In this document: positions 48,409 to 61,949 of the stretch, one piece after another
How positions within the stretch are numbered: the first letter of the stretch is position 1
Layout: every line of letters begins with the position of its first letter
Assembly: GCA_009741485.1 (NCBI GenBank)
Contig: CM019214.1
Coordinates: forward strand, 57,783,117-57,847,116
From: Malurus cyaneus samueli
Lineage: Eukaryota; Chordata; Aves; Passeriformes; Maluridae
Direction of reading: 5' to 3'
DNA: 64,000 nucleotides
Notes under the pieces: model-generated
The model's database searches: none
Seen by the model: the letters and a program-made list of their open reading frames with translations, nothing else
What the model was told of the DNA's origin: nothing
Made by a program: the position numbers and the translations under genes

Positions 48409-51400
48409 GTTTGAGGACAAGCCTTACAGTGGTAGCAAATTTGCTAAAGTTGCAGCAATTTAAGGTTTTCTTTTCTTTCTGCTTTCGTTTTCTGTTTGTT
48501 TTTAATTTTTAGTTGGTCTTGTTTTGTTTTGTTTCCATGTTTGGGAGGTTTTTTTAGATTTTGGATTTATACTTTTTTTGTTAGCTTAATTGGTTGGTTC
48601 TGTTGTTTTTTTAGTTGTTTGCTGAGACTTTTGATTGTTTCTAGTGTGCTTCTTTTTAATAATAGTCTAATTCTACAGCTCATGAGAATGACACTATAGT
48701 GTCACTGGGATCATTTTCCATGATTGTCTGTGTCCTGAAACTCTGTTCACTTGGAATAGGTGGTTTTACGGATAATTTCTTACGATCTTTGGAGTGGTTA
48801 TAAATTCCATTATCTGCAGAATCATGCAAACTTTCAGAGCTCAACAAACAATAAATGACCATGATTAATGCAGCTTATTCTGTGACAGCTTTTGGGATCG
48901 GAGCCCATGAGAGATATCATGGCTATTGCTCTGAAAGGGTTTTCCTCCTCATTACATGTCCTTATTCCTTTGTCTATTGACCTGTCTGTATTGTCTCCTC
49001 CTTCTATTGTCTTCCTGTCTATGTTTCCTTGTTCTTTTAGCCAGTTTCAGTGTGGTGAATCCTTTTCCTCATGTGGTGCACTAAATGTAAACAGCTGCTT
49101 TAAAGTTCAAGGCTTCTTAAAAGAAGTGACCTGAGAGTGAAGGACAACAACCTCACATTATGATTGTAGATGTTTCTTTTGTTCTGAAATAAAATAATGT
49201 TTTAAGAACCTGAGATCCTCAGGAAAACATTTTTATGATGTTATTTGATGCTTCAGTTGCTAACACACCAGTTGGTACACTTTTAGTACTTATACAGATA
49301 TATGTCAATAAAATGTGCATGGTTTTTTTCTTGTCACTTTGGCTAACCTGAAAGAGGGCATTGTGTCCCACAAGTACCTTATGAAGGCAACCTTTTAAAT
49401 ATTCTAGAGTTCTTTGATACCTTTAACTTTTCTTGATACAGACACATTTCAAACTTGTTCAAGGGTAATAAGCACAGCCACCTCTTTTGTTCTTTCAAGT
49501 ATACCTCTAAGTTTTACACCATGTATTTTTCTTGTTGATAGATGGAAGCACTCTATTCTGGGGATTAAAGACAGAACACACTGCCTGGTTTTTAAAAGTT
49601 CTTTGCTGATATAGGCATTTAGTAGCAGAGTTAACAGCTTGATTCTTCAGAAAAAAAATTCACGCAAACTTGCTCTTTGCAGGGGGGTATCTGTCACTCA
49701 ATGCAGTGAGAGCAGCAACAGCTTATTCTGATCTCATCATTAGCAATGAAACCAGTAACCCAGTTCTGCAAATTAGCACACTGAAAAAAGCAGTCTGAGG
49801 AGCCAAGTGGCAGAATGACTTCCTTGAGTTTCATAGAGAATATTTTGAGCTTCCTAATATTGATGCAGTGCAGCATTTATGTATTATAACAGACATCCCA
49901 GGAAAAAGAGACACTGATAGATTCCACTAAAATGTCTGATTGAGTGGCAGAAGAAGACAAATGTCTGCTTTGTCTGATAATCCCATAGACCAAGAATCAA
50001 GTAACCAGGAGATATATAATACTTTAAAAAAAACAGTAAATTGTACATGTAATCTTAAAAGCTCTTTGGATTCATATAAAAAAAATAAGAGGGAATAAAA
50101 CATTGGAAAACTGCAAAATATATTAAAATATATATATTGAAATTATCAATTGATGCAATAGATCTGCTTATTTTAAGAGAAGACAGTAAGCTATATTTTT
50201 TCCTCATTGTAGTTCATACCTAACCCAGATGAAGCTAATTAGGAAACAGTATCTGAGAATGGCCATTCTATGTAATAGTTCTAAATGCAAGGGAAATTTC
50301 TAGAAAAATCTCTATTTGATATAAAAATAATGTCTGTTGATTTTCATATGTTTTAAAAATACTTCATTCACAAAAGACAGAGTTCTGATATTCTGGATCC
50401 AAACAGGAAGGTGCATCCTATCCAGCTTTACTCATTGAAAAGTCAGATTCCTTGTATGAGACAAATACTTAGGTTTCCTCTATATCCAATGGAGAGAGAT
50501 TGAATTTCCAAAGTACATTTCTTTCTTTGTACTTTGCCAGCTGAACATGCCTGAGAGAGCCTAACCAACTGTTTAGGGTGGGGCATCTAACTTCTAGATA
50601 TCTGGGATGTGCTTGAGAAGCAGCCTTATCTAAGGCTTCTAAGATACTTTTGCTTCTGAGGATTTATAACATTTTTTCTTGATATCCTTCAAACATTATG
50701 TGATCTTTCTGCAGATCAATTGGCAGTGTCACACAGGCTTATAGTTTTCATGGATAACATAAAGCTGTCCTATCTTTTGCTTACAAGCAGTAGGCAGTGG
50801 ATTGTCTGTCAATATGTAGCACATATAAAGCAGAAAAGCAGGATTATCAACAGCAGAGTTTCTCTTCTCCCTTCCCTTCTCAATTAACATCAGGGTCAAA
50901 CTCTACACTTGAAACAAAAGGAATTATAATAAGTTATTTTAAAGAGAAACACGAACTTTAGGGAAAAAAAAAAGATATATAATTGATTTTCTTGAGTTTT
51001 CATGAGTAAATTGCTATTTGCAGGCTGCTGTTCTTCGGCAAATGTAAAGCGTATTGTTTGTACTAAGGGTTTTCTGAAAAATATCCCTACTCTGTAATTA
51101 GTTCTGGAGAAAATTTTAATCCCAGTTACATTTTTGTGGACTGTGAAGATGAAAAAGCTCCAGGACATTTCAAAAGACTGAAAGAAGGTAGCCTGATTCA
51201 GGACTTTATTCCAGTTTTGTTTGCATTTAATCTATGTTATCTGATGTGACTTATAACAACATAATATTTGGATAAACAAATCTATTTTCATCCAGAGCAT
51301 TGTAGCAAACTAATTGAATTGAAATATTTTATTAAATATTTTTGAATAATTTAAAGATGATGATGATGATGATGATGTGATGACATTTTTACTGCTCAAA

Positions 51401-51899
51401 AAAAAAGATTAGGTATGAAAACATATGATTCCTTTACAAATTCACTTTATTGTTATTTAGAAAGGATGTTTTGAGAACCTAGGTTCTTAGTATGAAAAGA
51501 AACATTGGCTTCTTAATATGTTATTAAGCACTGGATAGTTCTTGCCATCTGAAAATCCACATCCCTCATTTGCCTTGTATTTTCCATTAATATATGATAG
51601 TCTAAATTTTTTTCACAAGATTCTTCACCTTTTCATTTTCTTTGAAACACCAGTTACTGAAGTCAGAACAATAACCTTAAGTTTTGATTTTGTTTAAGTG
51701 TGCAGTGATGAGCACTGATATTTAGTAACTTAGTTATCATTACTCTTGCGCATAATCCTATTCTGTAGTCAGCTTTATGAAAGGTTTTGTTGGAGAGTTT
51801 CTTTTCCTAGGGATCTAAAATTAGTTCCTTCCCTCATATCAGTCCTATAGTCTGTGATTTCAGTACCCTTCTGCCCTCCTGTAAAAATTGCCCAAATAT
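48409..51899. other. Unique AT-rich DNA, no gene recognised
   Basis: Includes a T/G-rich tract (48470-48625) and a GAT trinucleotide array (51356-51377). Open frames of 60-90 codons have no recognisable features. Confidence 0.6.
51356..51377 (+). repeat. (GAT)n microsatellite
   Basis: Seven tandem GAT units, then an interrupted unit. Confidence 0.9.
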
Positions 51900-52115
51900 T
51901 CCAGAGTCCATCCAAGCATTCAAGCCACAAGAGCGTAAGTCCAGGCAGGACCTATGGACCTATGGATAGAGGAGCCCATGCAAGAGCAGGTTTCCCGGTC
52001 AGATTCCCTGGGAAGGACTCAGGCTGGAGCAGTTCTTGGAGAACAGCAGGCTGTGGGGCAGATTCATGTTGGAGAAGTTCATTGAGGACTGCCTCCTGCG
52101 GGAAGGACCCTACTA
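51900..52115 (+). mobile_element. Degenerate avian ERV LTR fragment with 45-bp internal period
   Basis: The landmarks GGACCTATGGATAGAGGAGC, CCCATGCAAGAGCAGGTTTC, CTGGAGCAGTTCTTGGAGAA and TTGGAGAAGTTCATTGAGGA match, from memory, the tandem-repeat part of a common avian LTR in plus orientation. Two full 45-bp units (52011-52055, 52056-52100) and partial units either side are aligned by the shared GGA...GAG(C/A)AG pattern. Because 45 is a multiple of three, both strands keep open frames (91 codons plus, 70 codons minus) with 15-residue repeats. These are structural artefacts rather than genes. LTR ends were not found. The tail after 52115 may continue as decayed LTR. Confidence 0.55.
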
Positions 52116-54138
52116 AAGTAATTGGTTGAATATTAGAAAATAATAGAAAACTAGATAACATCACACAAATTCTGTATTTTCTAGTGAAATGGAGTTTTTA
52201 TATCTCATCAGTTTCTGACTTTTCAGATATTTACATTTCATATCCATTTTAAATTTACACTGTGGCTTTACATTGTTGAAAAAACATTAAGTCAGATTTC
52301 CGAACAGGACACACTGAAAAACAGGGAAAGGATCAGCAAAATTACTGTGGATTCCCAGAATAATGGGTCCCAAAGCACACCAAAAAATGGGCATGAACAA
52401 ATGAGAGGTGCTTGACCCAACCACCTCCATTCTGCTTGTTTTACTTTACACTGTGTAGTGCCCATGTAGTTACTGCATCTTAGCAGATATCATACAGCCA
52501 AAGGAAGTAACTTCTTCAGTGAGACAGATCACTTCTGTTATCTACCGATAGGATTCTCCAACATCAGGTTTCTTAGATATGAGTGATTCTGCTGTCCCTG
52601 TGTTTTCTCTAAACTAAAACTGCCGAGTTACAAGAAAGAGCATGTAATGAAGACAGAGGTCATATTAAGCTGTTAAATGAAAATGTAAAACTGAAAGGAG
52701 CAGTTTCTTATTAATTTTTTTTTACTACAAAAAATTAATAAAAATCAACAGATTTAGGAAAATTTGGTAAATTAGGCTGTGCAACACTTTATGTAGGCAT
52801 TTGAAAATTTTACTTTCTGATGTGTATACCTGAATCAATCTACCTAGAGGCTCTTGAAATTCAAAATTCTTCATATTACTTTAATTTACACATCAAAATA
52901 GAGCAGAAGAATTATGCCAAAGGTTTTTCTCAGTCACTATAGTATGACCAGCTGAAATGTCAATGTCGAAGCTGCATATACCTAAAATTAAACAAATGAA
53001 ATGCGATGAACTGTCCAGCTGTGCAAATCCCTTGATTTAAGGAGGTGCACTTAAGATCCATTTGCTCTTAAATTGGTTTTAACAGTGGTCCTTGTTTTGT
53101 TGGGGGAAAAAATATTGCTTTAAATTCTCAAGCTGCTGTTACATACCAACATTTCTACAAAGACTCCATGTGAATCTCATCCCATGTCTCAAGCTTGGGC
53201 TGTAAGGACTTTAAGACAAGGATGTTCTGTGCACTGTGCTTAACTTGGGGCAGCATAATATGTGCTTTTATGCTTTCTGACAGCATTGCAACTGATACAT
53301 AATAGGAAAAAAGCAAATTGGTGAGGGGGAAACCTATAATTTTAACATACAAGGAAAGCAAGATGAAGTGTTTTCCTGCAATGAAAGAGCATGAATGTGA
53401 GCATGGGACATACCTTTGAAAACACTGCATGCTGAGCAAGCGATTTTCTTACCACTTACTCCAGTTATTGATATTTGAGTCCTTCCCATCCAAAGGACTA
53501 CATGCAGTTCAAGTCTGCACCATAAACCCATGATCTTTCTAGTGCTCAAGAGTAGAGCTTTTCTAATCAAGCAAAATCATACCATATAGCAGAATTTTTT
53601 GCCCTCTAGGACATCTCTCTGTAGTAAAAACACTAAAAAAACATTCCAGTTAAGTACATGATTGAATATAGGCATGTGACTCTTCAGCTTGTTGGAAGAG
53701 GTAGGGGCAGAACGCAAAAATCAAAGGGGTTTTGAGCACTGGCTTTAATCTGACAAGTTTAACATCTGTGGCTACAAGGACTGTCGGGTCTGGATATTCT
53801 GTACCCCATGTATGTAGGCACTCACTAGATAAAAGTGCACAAGGGAATCAGGTGTAAGTTAACAATTTAGAAAGGGAGGTAGATGTTCATATTTTCATAA
53901 TGTTCCACAAAGCAGGGAGCTCACTTGTGGAAAAGGAAACTTGCTTTTAAGGGCTTCTGTTACTACTGCTGCAAGAGAGTTTTGTTAAACTTCTGAAAGC
54001 AGTAGCATTGGAAGGCAGCCTCGGCTTAAAAGCCTCATAAGGAGATGTGACATTAAGGATCCTTATCCTACAGGTAAGGACAGAAACGGTGATATTTTTA
54101 TCTTGACAAAGGTAGATGTTGGAAAAACACATTAATTT

Positions 54139-54160
54139 AAAAAAAAAAAAAAAAAAAAAA
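54139..54160 (+). repeat. Poly-A tract (22 A)
   Basis: Mononucleotide run. Confidence 0.9.
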
Positions 54161-54720
54161 TCTCTGGATTTCTGAACAAGTATCCTGCTGAGATCCAGTA
54201 AAAAATTCTAATCATAGGAAATAATTTGAATGTCCCAAAAAAGTTGGTCATATAAAGACTTGGCTTCTGAATTGTTTGCGGGTAGAAGCTGAGATGACTG
54301 CATAGTGAAAGTAAAGAAATATGAGAACTGTGAGACAGAACCTCCAATAGAGACAGTTTTTACTGTTGGCTCAAAGACACCAGACTGTATTCCAAACTTT
54401 AAATCTTTCCTGAAGTTTTCAAATACCTAGGTTATTTAGGTGTAGGAGTTTGTTTACCCTAATCCATAGTCAAAAGTGTATATTGCAAAGCTGTTACATA
54501 TTTAATTAGTTTGCTGTGCTTTTCTTGTAATAGAACTGAGGGAAAGGTACATTTTATTGAACTTCAGTCAAGCTTGCAGAGAAGTGACTTTGGGAGATTA
54601 AATTAGTCATCTATGCTTTCTCTGAAGTAAATGGACAGAGATAGAGACCTCCAGCAGGCAGTTCATTCTACCGTAAGTTACCTGTCTAAGGCTGTTTGGA
54701 TGAACCACCTTTTGAGAGTG

Positions 54721-54748
54721 TCTTTCTCTCTCTCTCTCTCTCTCTCTT
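54721..54748 (+). repeat. (TC)n microsatellite
   Basis: About twelve near-perfect TC units. Confidence 0.9.
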
Positions 54749-55329
54749 TATCTGCTTCAGAGTGTATCTAGTAAGCTTGGATAATTATTTTTTTAAATAA
54801 ATATTACTAGTATTTATATATACAGTTCCTTTGAACTAAATAAACATATACACTTGATCTGATTTTCAGAGCTTTTAAATACATTATTGACCCAGAACTG
54901 AAAGCAATCTCTATGACTCTGGAGTATTCAAAGTCCTAATAAAAACCAAATGGACTAAAAAGGTCACAAAAAAAAGCACAAACCTGAAAACCCAACCAAA
55001 TCAACAAAACCCCCAAACAACCCAAAATTTCAACTTGGAGCAGTAGGAAAAACTGAGTTAGAATAATGACAAGAAAGATGAAAAAAAAAAGAAAGAAAAG
55101 GTCCTCTGTAAGCAACCAAAAAAATCTTTGAGAAGTAACAAGATGGTATTTCACATGTATGATCTTACAATGTAGTGTCCTCTTTTCACTATCAGCAGTA
55201 AATATTCTATTACAAGGGGAAAATGGTACTGTCATCCTTTATAATCGTTTCTGAAGCAGGATAAATACAGGAAAAGGTGTATTACTTTATTTCCTACAAT
55301 GACTCATTAAGTCATAAAATTACAGTTGT

Positions 55330-55355
55330 TTTTGTAGATTTTAAAATCTACAAAA
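55330..55355. repeat. Perfect 26-bp palindrome
   Basis: TTTTGTAGATTTTAAAATCTACAAAA in two halves of 13 bases (55330-55342 and 55343-55355) is perfectly self-complementary with no spacer. The half-site TCTACAA is repeated once more just downstream (55356-55362). It could extrude as a cruciform or be a symmetric protein site. No function can be inferred from sequence alone. Confidence 0.9.
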
Positions 55356-55395
55356 TCTACAATTTAAATTCTGTTGTTTTGCAGGAGATCAATTA

Positions 55396-55420
55396 ATCAG
55401 TTCAGAAAAGCTGAACTGAT
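55396..55420. repeat. Perfect 10-bp-stem hairpin
   Basis: ATCAGTTCAG, a five-base loop AAAAG, then CTGAACTGAT. The stem is perfect and of mixed composition, less likely by chance than the AT-only hairpins nearby. Without a following T-run it does not resemble any terminator, and it is too short for a microRNA precursor. Confidence 0.85.
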
Positions 55421-56253
55421 GAAAGCTTTGTCTGGACCAGCCTGTGCGGTAGTCCATTGAAATACATCTGTGGTAATCAGATGTTATGTGTGATTACATA
55501 TTCACCTTTCTTATGTTACTGTACATTATTGATTTTTTTTTAAATTGTATGTATATATCTACATCCCAATCTCTTTTTGTCAGTTTACTGGTGTGTACAA
55601 ACAATTTTGATTTTCCAGATACTGATATGCCTGTTAGAATATGAATTCCTGCCCATAAATATTGAGCTATTCATCAACAGAAACCTCTCAAAAGCAGAAT
55701 TTTCAGTTACAGGAATTCCCCTCTCTGACACCCTCTTTAACACTATCTTCAGACAGTTGAGCAGAAAATGACCTCAAATCTTACTTTCCTCTTTTGAAGC
55801 AACACTCCCTTTGATGTTACACTGAGAGATAAGAGGCAGGGCTGGTACCTTCACAATAGAAAATTGTGTGAGGTTGTGTGCAGGCAAATAGGATAGGAGG
55901 AAAAACTGACTCGAAGACTCTGGATAGCATACAGAACCTCTGCTGATGTGAGCTATTAGTTATAAGCCATGGTTACATGGATCCCAATCCAAACCTATGC
56001 ATAACCCATGCGAGCCCTGCCAGCCTAAGACTTAATCAAATGACCCCTGACAGAGCTACAGTAAATATGACTCTTTCCAAAATCTGATCACATCCCTCAT
56101 TCCAACCTTTCAGAACACGGATGCTTCAGATCTAAACTGCACAGGAAGACAGTGGGGAGGGAAAGAGATGCAAAAGAGTGTGAAAGCCACCATTAGTGTG
56201 GGCAAATCAGTGATCTGATTCATAAACTGGTTTGTAAGCTTTGTTGTTCATTT

Positions 56254-56395
56254 CATAGAACAATGGAATAATAAAATGGCTTGATTTGAAAGGGGCTTAA
56301 AAGATCACCCAGTTTCTGTCGCCCTGTGGTGGGCAGGAACACCTTCCAGTAAGACCAGGTTTCTCCAAACCCAATCCAACTACTGCCAAACCATC
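56254..56395 (-). mobile_element. Short CR1 LINE 3' fragment
   Basis: The plus strand reads as a degenerate antisense CR1 terminus: TTTCATAGAACAATGGAATA, GGCTTGATTTGAAAGGGGCT, TAAAAGATCACCCAGTTTCT, GGTGGGCAGGAACACCTTCC, AGACCAGGTTTCTCCAAACC, CCAATCCAACTACTGCC. It is heavily 5'-truncated and non-coding, and belongs to the same general subfamily as the inner copy at 47.4 kb. Confidence 0.85.
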
Positions 56396-59300
56396 AACTC
56401 TTTTTCAAATGAACTTGTACCACTGAGTAGCTAGTGCTGGGCAGGAGATCCTGTTAACCAAATCTATAAATGAAGTTCTGATACTTCTGATTCACTGTAT
56501 AGTCAACCCAAACTGGTGACTGCCCAGGCTCCAGATCCATACAACACACTAATCCTAGACACATGATATCTTCTGCCTTACACATGGATGATAGGAGCAA
56601 AGCCAAACCCTTGTATCCCTCCCATATATAAAAATAATACTCACACACCTCAGAAACTGGAATCTACACCTTAATTGCAATCTCATCAGTTCTTGTCAGA
56701 TTTACATCTATTCTCAGCCAGCTGCTTCTTCTACCCCTCAGTATGCTCTGACAGTCCACTGCTGCCTGCTTTTCAGATATAATCTGTCAGATCCTCCTGA
56801 AAAGTCAGTCTGCAGTCCAAACCAGCTCCAAGCACAGGCAAGTAGCCTCATGATCAGAATTTTTCTTGCTAAAATTTAATTTGTAGTACTGTCTTGGTCT
56901 TTACCTTTCTCCTATCTTAGCAGTAAGAGATGTAACACAAGGATCTCTATTAACCCCTGTCCTGAATCAGTCACGCTGTCTTAAACTTACATCAGTCTTA
57001 AACACATTCTAGTATGGGTAATGAAACATTCACTCAGAAGAAAGCATCAAAGCAATTTAAAATTTTCAAAGCAATTTAAAAGTCACATTTTTCAGAAAAC
57101 TAAGAATGCCAATTGATAGCAAAAATTATCACAAATCTCTAATAGGGATTTACTTATAAAGGATGCATTTTTTCAGATGACATAAATTGCTTCACCCAAA
57201 TACCAATTCATGTTGATACATAGCATAATGGACAATGCATAGGGTGCAGCAATCTGTTTGACCTAATCTTCTGTAAAGAACTTCAAGTGGCCTTTCCACA
57301 AGTAATTTGAGGAAATCTGAGAAACTAACAAAAACAGAACTGATGATGATAGAAGAAGTACTCTCCCGAGTTTACAAATGAAATTAATTTTATCTCTTCC
57401 CAACTGAATATGTTACCCTGCTAAATTTTATCAACCCTCTTATCTCGACAAAGATTGATTACCAATTAAATATTGCATAAGCTAATAAAATGATACCTGA
57501 AGTTTATCCAGATGGCTTTATTAGAAACAATAATCTCCGATATAAACACCACTTGGAAAGAAAATATTGCTCAGATACTGCAGAAGTTATAGGAAGTTTT
57601 GATGATATCTTGACAAAGCAGGAAATCTCAGTAGAGAGTATTGAAACTTAAGGTGACCTTGTAAATAGCTGATATAAAACATTTTATTCAACTGTTTTTT
57701 TCCGACCTTCTACTTTTTCCACCATTTGCTGTCAGGTTACGTTCAGTGAAATGAAACTGTATGAACAGCCATCCTTCAAATACTTAGTTCCATTGTTTTT
57801 CCTGCCTCCCAGGGCATGAAATAGCTACCCACCACCTGCTGCTCACAGGCTGGTTTGTCAGGTTTCAAGTCAGAATTGATACACACTGATTTTTTACTGC
57901 CCCAAACTATATTCTATCTCTGTAGTGCTTAAGATAGCTTCTGTTGCCCTTTGCTGGTCTGCAAACATCCCTAGAACTAAACTAAACCAAAAATAATTCT
58001 AAACCAGGCTGTCTGTATTTGAATTTTGCCCTATGCCATACAAAGACTTTGAATAAAAATGGTATATTTGGGTCAAGTAACAGAACAGCCAAGGGCAAAT
58101 TCATTAATCATTGGCAGTTGAAATTATTTTGGGTTCATTGGTCCAAAACCTTTTATGAAACAATTATATGTGGCTGTTCAGATTTACTAACAAACACTTC
58201 TGTTTGCAAAAAGGATAAGAGAAAGCACTAGAAATTATCCAAGGAACTTTCTCTTAGCTGACCTCTTCCAGATGCACTCATATATACACATATTCTGGTG
58301 CGTTTTTACTTAATTTTTTTGAGTACACAAGCTGGAATTAGGTACAAAATAAGTAAGATTCAACCCATATAACAATGGGAAAGCTTCCATGCTGTATTTT
58401 TCTCATCACTTTCCACTTGATGGAAAGAAAAAATTATTTGACATTGGTTTAGCTATCATAAAATGCAATCAAAATTCTGTAAGCACTGAATAAAATGTTC
58501 TAAATAGGTTAGCAAGCTAAGTTTACTCTATTTTGGCAAAGTATCATGTCCTTAAACAGGTCATATTCCCAAAGGAATGAATAAAAAGAAAACATTTTCT
58601 TATAGAAAAAATACAGGTTAAGATTTAGTGGCAAACTAGTCACAAGGCATGATTCTATTTTTTTTTAAATACTGAACAAAATATTTAAAGTTCCAGAAGG
58701 AAGGATTTAGCTAAAAATCAGACATTTACAGAAACCACAAATTTTTTTAAAAGTGTCCTAATTTCTATTTTTTATTTTAAGAAATGCTTAATGTTGATAT
58801 GGCTGGCTTTTAAGTAAAAATATTTTAAATGACACATTTATTCCACTAGCAGCTACAAAGTCCAGCAGCAGTGGCCATCCCTAGAAGCTGGCACTCAGGC
58901 TGTTTGTGCTCTTCACATTATTATTTCTGCTGGCTTGTTTTTGTTTTGTTTTGTTTTAACTATTAAAACTCCTTCATTATTGGCATGACTCTCCATTGAC
59001 CCTTGTAAATATTGATATCTTCAGGAGAGCAGAGAAATCTGGCAGAATACTCATACCTGCAAATATACACCAAATAAATTAAGTGCTGTGGTCAGGAAAA
59101 GAGTAGGAAAATTTCATTACATTGCCTTCATCCCTTTCATTGAAAGAAGCACAACAGACAAACACCACAACAACAAGAAGTTCCAAAACAAACCAAAAAA
59201 CAAAAACCTAAGAAAGAAAACAAATAACAACAAATGGCTGGACTCTATTGGCAGCACAGATGTGTATCACCAAGCCCAAAGTATAATGGAAACCCAAGAC

Positions 59301-60352
59301 TCTGTACTCTAGACTGTCAACTTTTTCCAAAAGCAGTGAAGAAGATTCTTTCATGTGATCTGAAAGCTGCACAAAATAAGCAGAAAAGAAAAAAAACTGT
59401 CTGTAGTTTGATGAAAAGCTAACACAGAACAGAATTAAAAAGAACTATTTAGCCATGCAAGTTAGATATTTCTGTTATTGAACAACACAAACCCTTGGTC
59501 ACAGAACAGAAGTGATTGAAGCTGGGTAGAATGAAACTTCACCTGGTGTCCTGTGTACTCTGTGTAGTCATTGTTTATAAGAGTGTCAAATCCTCAAAAA
59601 AGTTTCTCCTTCATTGAAGGATGTACTTCAAAGCAGTGTTGAAATTGTCAGTACACCCATGAGATCTATGGGAATGAGTGTTATTCTATACAGTTTAAAT
59701 CACAAATTTTTTTATAAGTTCAGATTTCTGAAGTACAGCTCATATGAGAAATTAATTTGCATAAGACACAGTAAATAGGTAGATTTTTCAATAAACTTTT
59801 CTTTGTGACCTTATCAGGCAATATTAATTTCTTTTCCTTGCTCTTACAGTTTTTTAGGCTTTTTTCACTGTTGAGATCCCAAATCGTGCTCCTGTCGTTA
59901 CATGCTGCACATCTAAACAATCCATTGATGTATTTAAAATTTATTATGGTTCTATTGATTTACCTATTGATCTAAAAACCCAAAACTAAACAAGAAACAA
60001 ACACTGAACCACAGCAAAAAACCCTAACAAAATAAAACGTGAAATGCCAATGACACAACAGGAGAAACTATTTTCTCAGGCTGAAACTGATTGAGAACAT
60101 CCCCTATATAAAAATGAAATGCATTTCTGTGAATGCACTGATGCTTCACCATCTGTCCAACATCTCAGATTTACTCTCCCAGATAACTTCATATTTCACC
60201 CTGCAGACCCTAAAGAAGCATCACTTTAAACTGGGACACGTGAAAAAATGCACTTTAATAATATCTGAAGGTCTTGAGTTTAGCTGCAAGGGTCTCTAAT
60301 CTAAATGAATGATATGCCTATAGAGTGAGCTGCATTTATAGTTATGGAAATA

Positions 60353-60480
60353 GGGGGGAGCAAATTTAAGGGAAAGAATGTTAGAAAGAAAACAGAGACA
60401 GAAGAAAAGGAAGGAGAAAATAGACTGGAAAGAAAAGCAAAGGTAGGGAAAGAGAAGTAAAGAGAAGGGGGGAAAAATAA
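60353..60480 (+). repeat. Purine-rich (GGAAA/GAAAG) tract
   Basis: About 125 bases that are almost only A and G, the strand-opposite counterpart of the pyrimidine tracts at 2.0 and 13.0 kb. Confidence 0.8.
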
Positions 60481-61926
60481 AAACAACTCCAGAATTATGG
60501 CAGTAAAAGAGGGATTTGCAGATAAAGACAGAAGATGCTGGCAGCCATCTATCAGTCTGCTGTGATGAAACAGGTATTGGAAATTAACTCAGGAACCCTA
60601 TGAGTTACATTCAATCCATGCTCTGGGCTAAGCACTTGTCAATTTTAGCTGCTATTGCAACCTATTACTTACAGACTACATGGCTGGCAAGCTAATGACA
60701 CTGCAGAGAGTTAAAGAATAGCAGCATAAACTTGCTTGTCACAAGCCATGCTTGTCACAGTCTGAGCATATCTTCCCACTGTCCAGTGTGAAACCTGAAT
60801 GCCCAAACTTATGCTTCCTCAGTGAACACTTTACCTTGTATCACATTTTTTTTCACGTAGGAGAAAAGTACATACCTGAAGAATTAATCAGTGATCTGCC
60901 TGTCCAGAGAAAACTTTCACAAAGGTTTTCTGAGCATTGTGAAAAAGTGTTCTGATTAAATTTTCTTGAACTTTCTTCCCTCTCCCCACAGGATAATCCA
61001 CTCTGAAGCACAATTCTCAAAACTGACAATGTTTTGGAAGACAAAGCTGATAAAATAGTAGATAAATATGCTGTCCCTATAAAATTTTGGCCTCTTATGG
61101 ATACAATGTACTTCTTTGCTGTGGATAAGGAAGTCCCACCTGGCTATTGCTCGATTACTTAGGATTCAAAACAACCTCCACAGGAAGGTACATTTTATTT
61201 CTACAAATACAGCCATTAATAGTGGTACACTGAAATACTAAAAATGCACTTTATTAGAAGTGTACTTACAAAACATACTGGACCTGCTTTATTGTATTTT
61301 TTTCCACTGATAAGCTTGTCTAAGAGTGAAATATTTTAATAATGAAGCACATTCAGAGTAAATGTCAGACAGTGTGATCCTGTGACTAACAGCTGCTGCT
61401 GCTGTTGGTGGATAGGGAGAGAAAGAAAGAAGTAGAAGTACCAAAGAACAGAGCGAATGCCAAATTAGAACAAATGTTTGTCAAGTAAAAAGGACAGCTT
61501 TTTGTTTGATGAAAGAGACTTAATTAGAAAAGTCACAGAAAGAATCTGTCTGGAAAGTACTAGATCCTTTTTCTTCAGATAAGCAAATGAACCCCATTGA
61601 ACTTTGCAAAGAATTGCTGAACCAATAATGCAAGATGAAAAGAAAAATCTAGAAAATCTGCTGCAACATCCCTTGGAAATGAACTAACCAATTATCAATG
61701 TGATGCTTCATCCCAGGAAAGGAGTAATATGACACATTTACCTTCTATTTTTCCTTCCATTTGAGTGAACAGTGGACAAATAAATGCTTTCCAAAAGAAA
61801 TTACTTTTTTGCATTGTTTCTCTTTTACAGCAGACTATAAGTGCAAAATTTAAATCACTTGTTGGATGTGCTAAGTCACCTACATGGTACATTATCTACC
61901 CAGTTTGTTTTCTAATTCTATCAAGG

Positions 61927-61949
61927 TTTTTTTTTTTTTTTTTTTTTTT
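61927..61949 (+). repeat. Poly-T tract (23 T)
   Basis: Mononucleotide run. Confidence 0.9.

Larger units (their letters stand above)
52116..56253. other. Unique AT-rich DNA with inverted repeats
   Basis: No gene was recognised. Contains a 13-bp-stem AT hairpin (about 52708-52741), a poly-A (54139-54160), a TC microsatellite (54721-54748), an A/C-rich tract (54950-55030), and a perfect 26-bp palindrome plus a 10-bp-stem hairpin at 55330-55420. Confidence 0.6.

Noticed and set aside
51854..52164. Repetitive small protein on either strand
   Set aside because: The 15-residue periodicity comes from a 45-bp repeat unit in an LTR relic.
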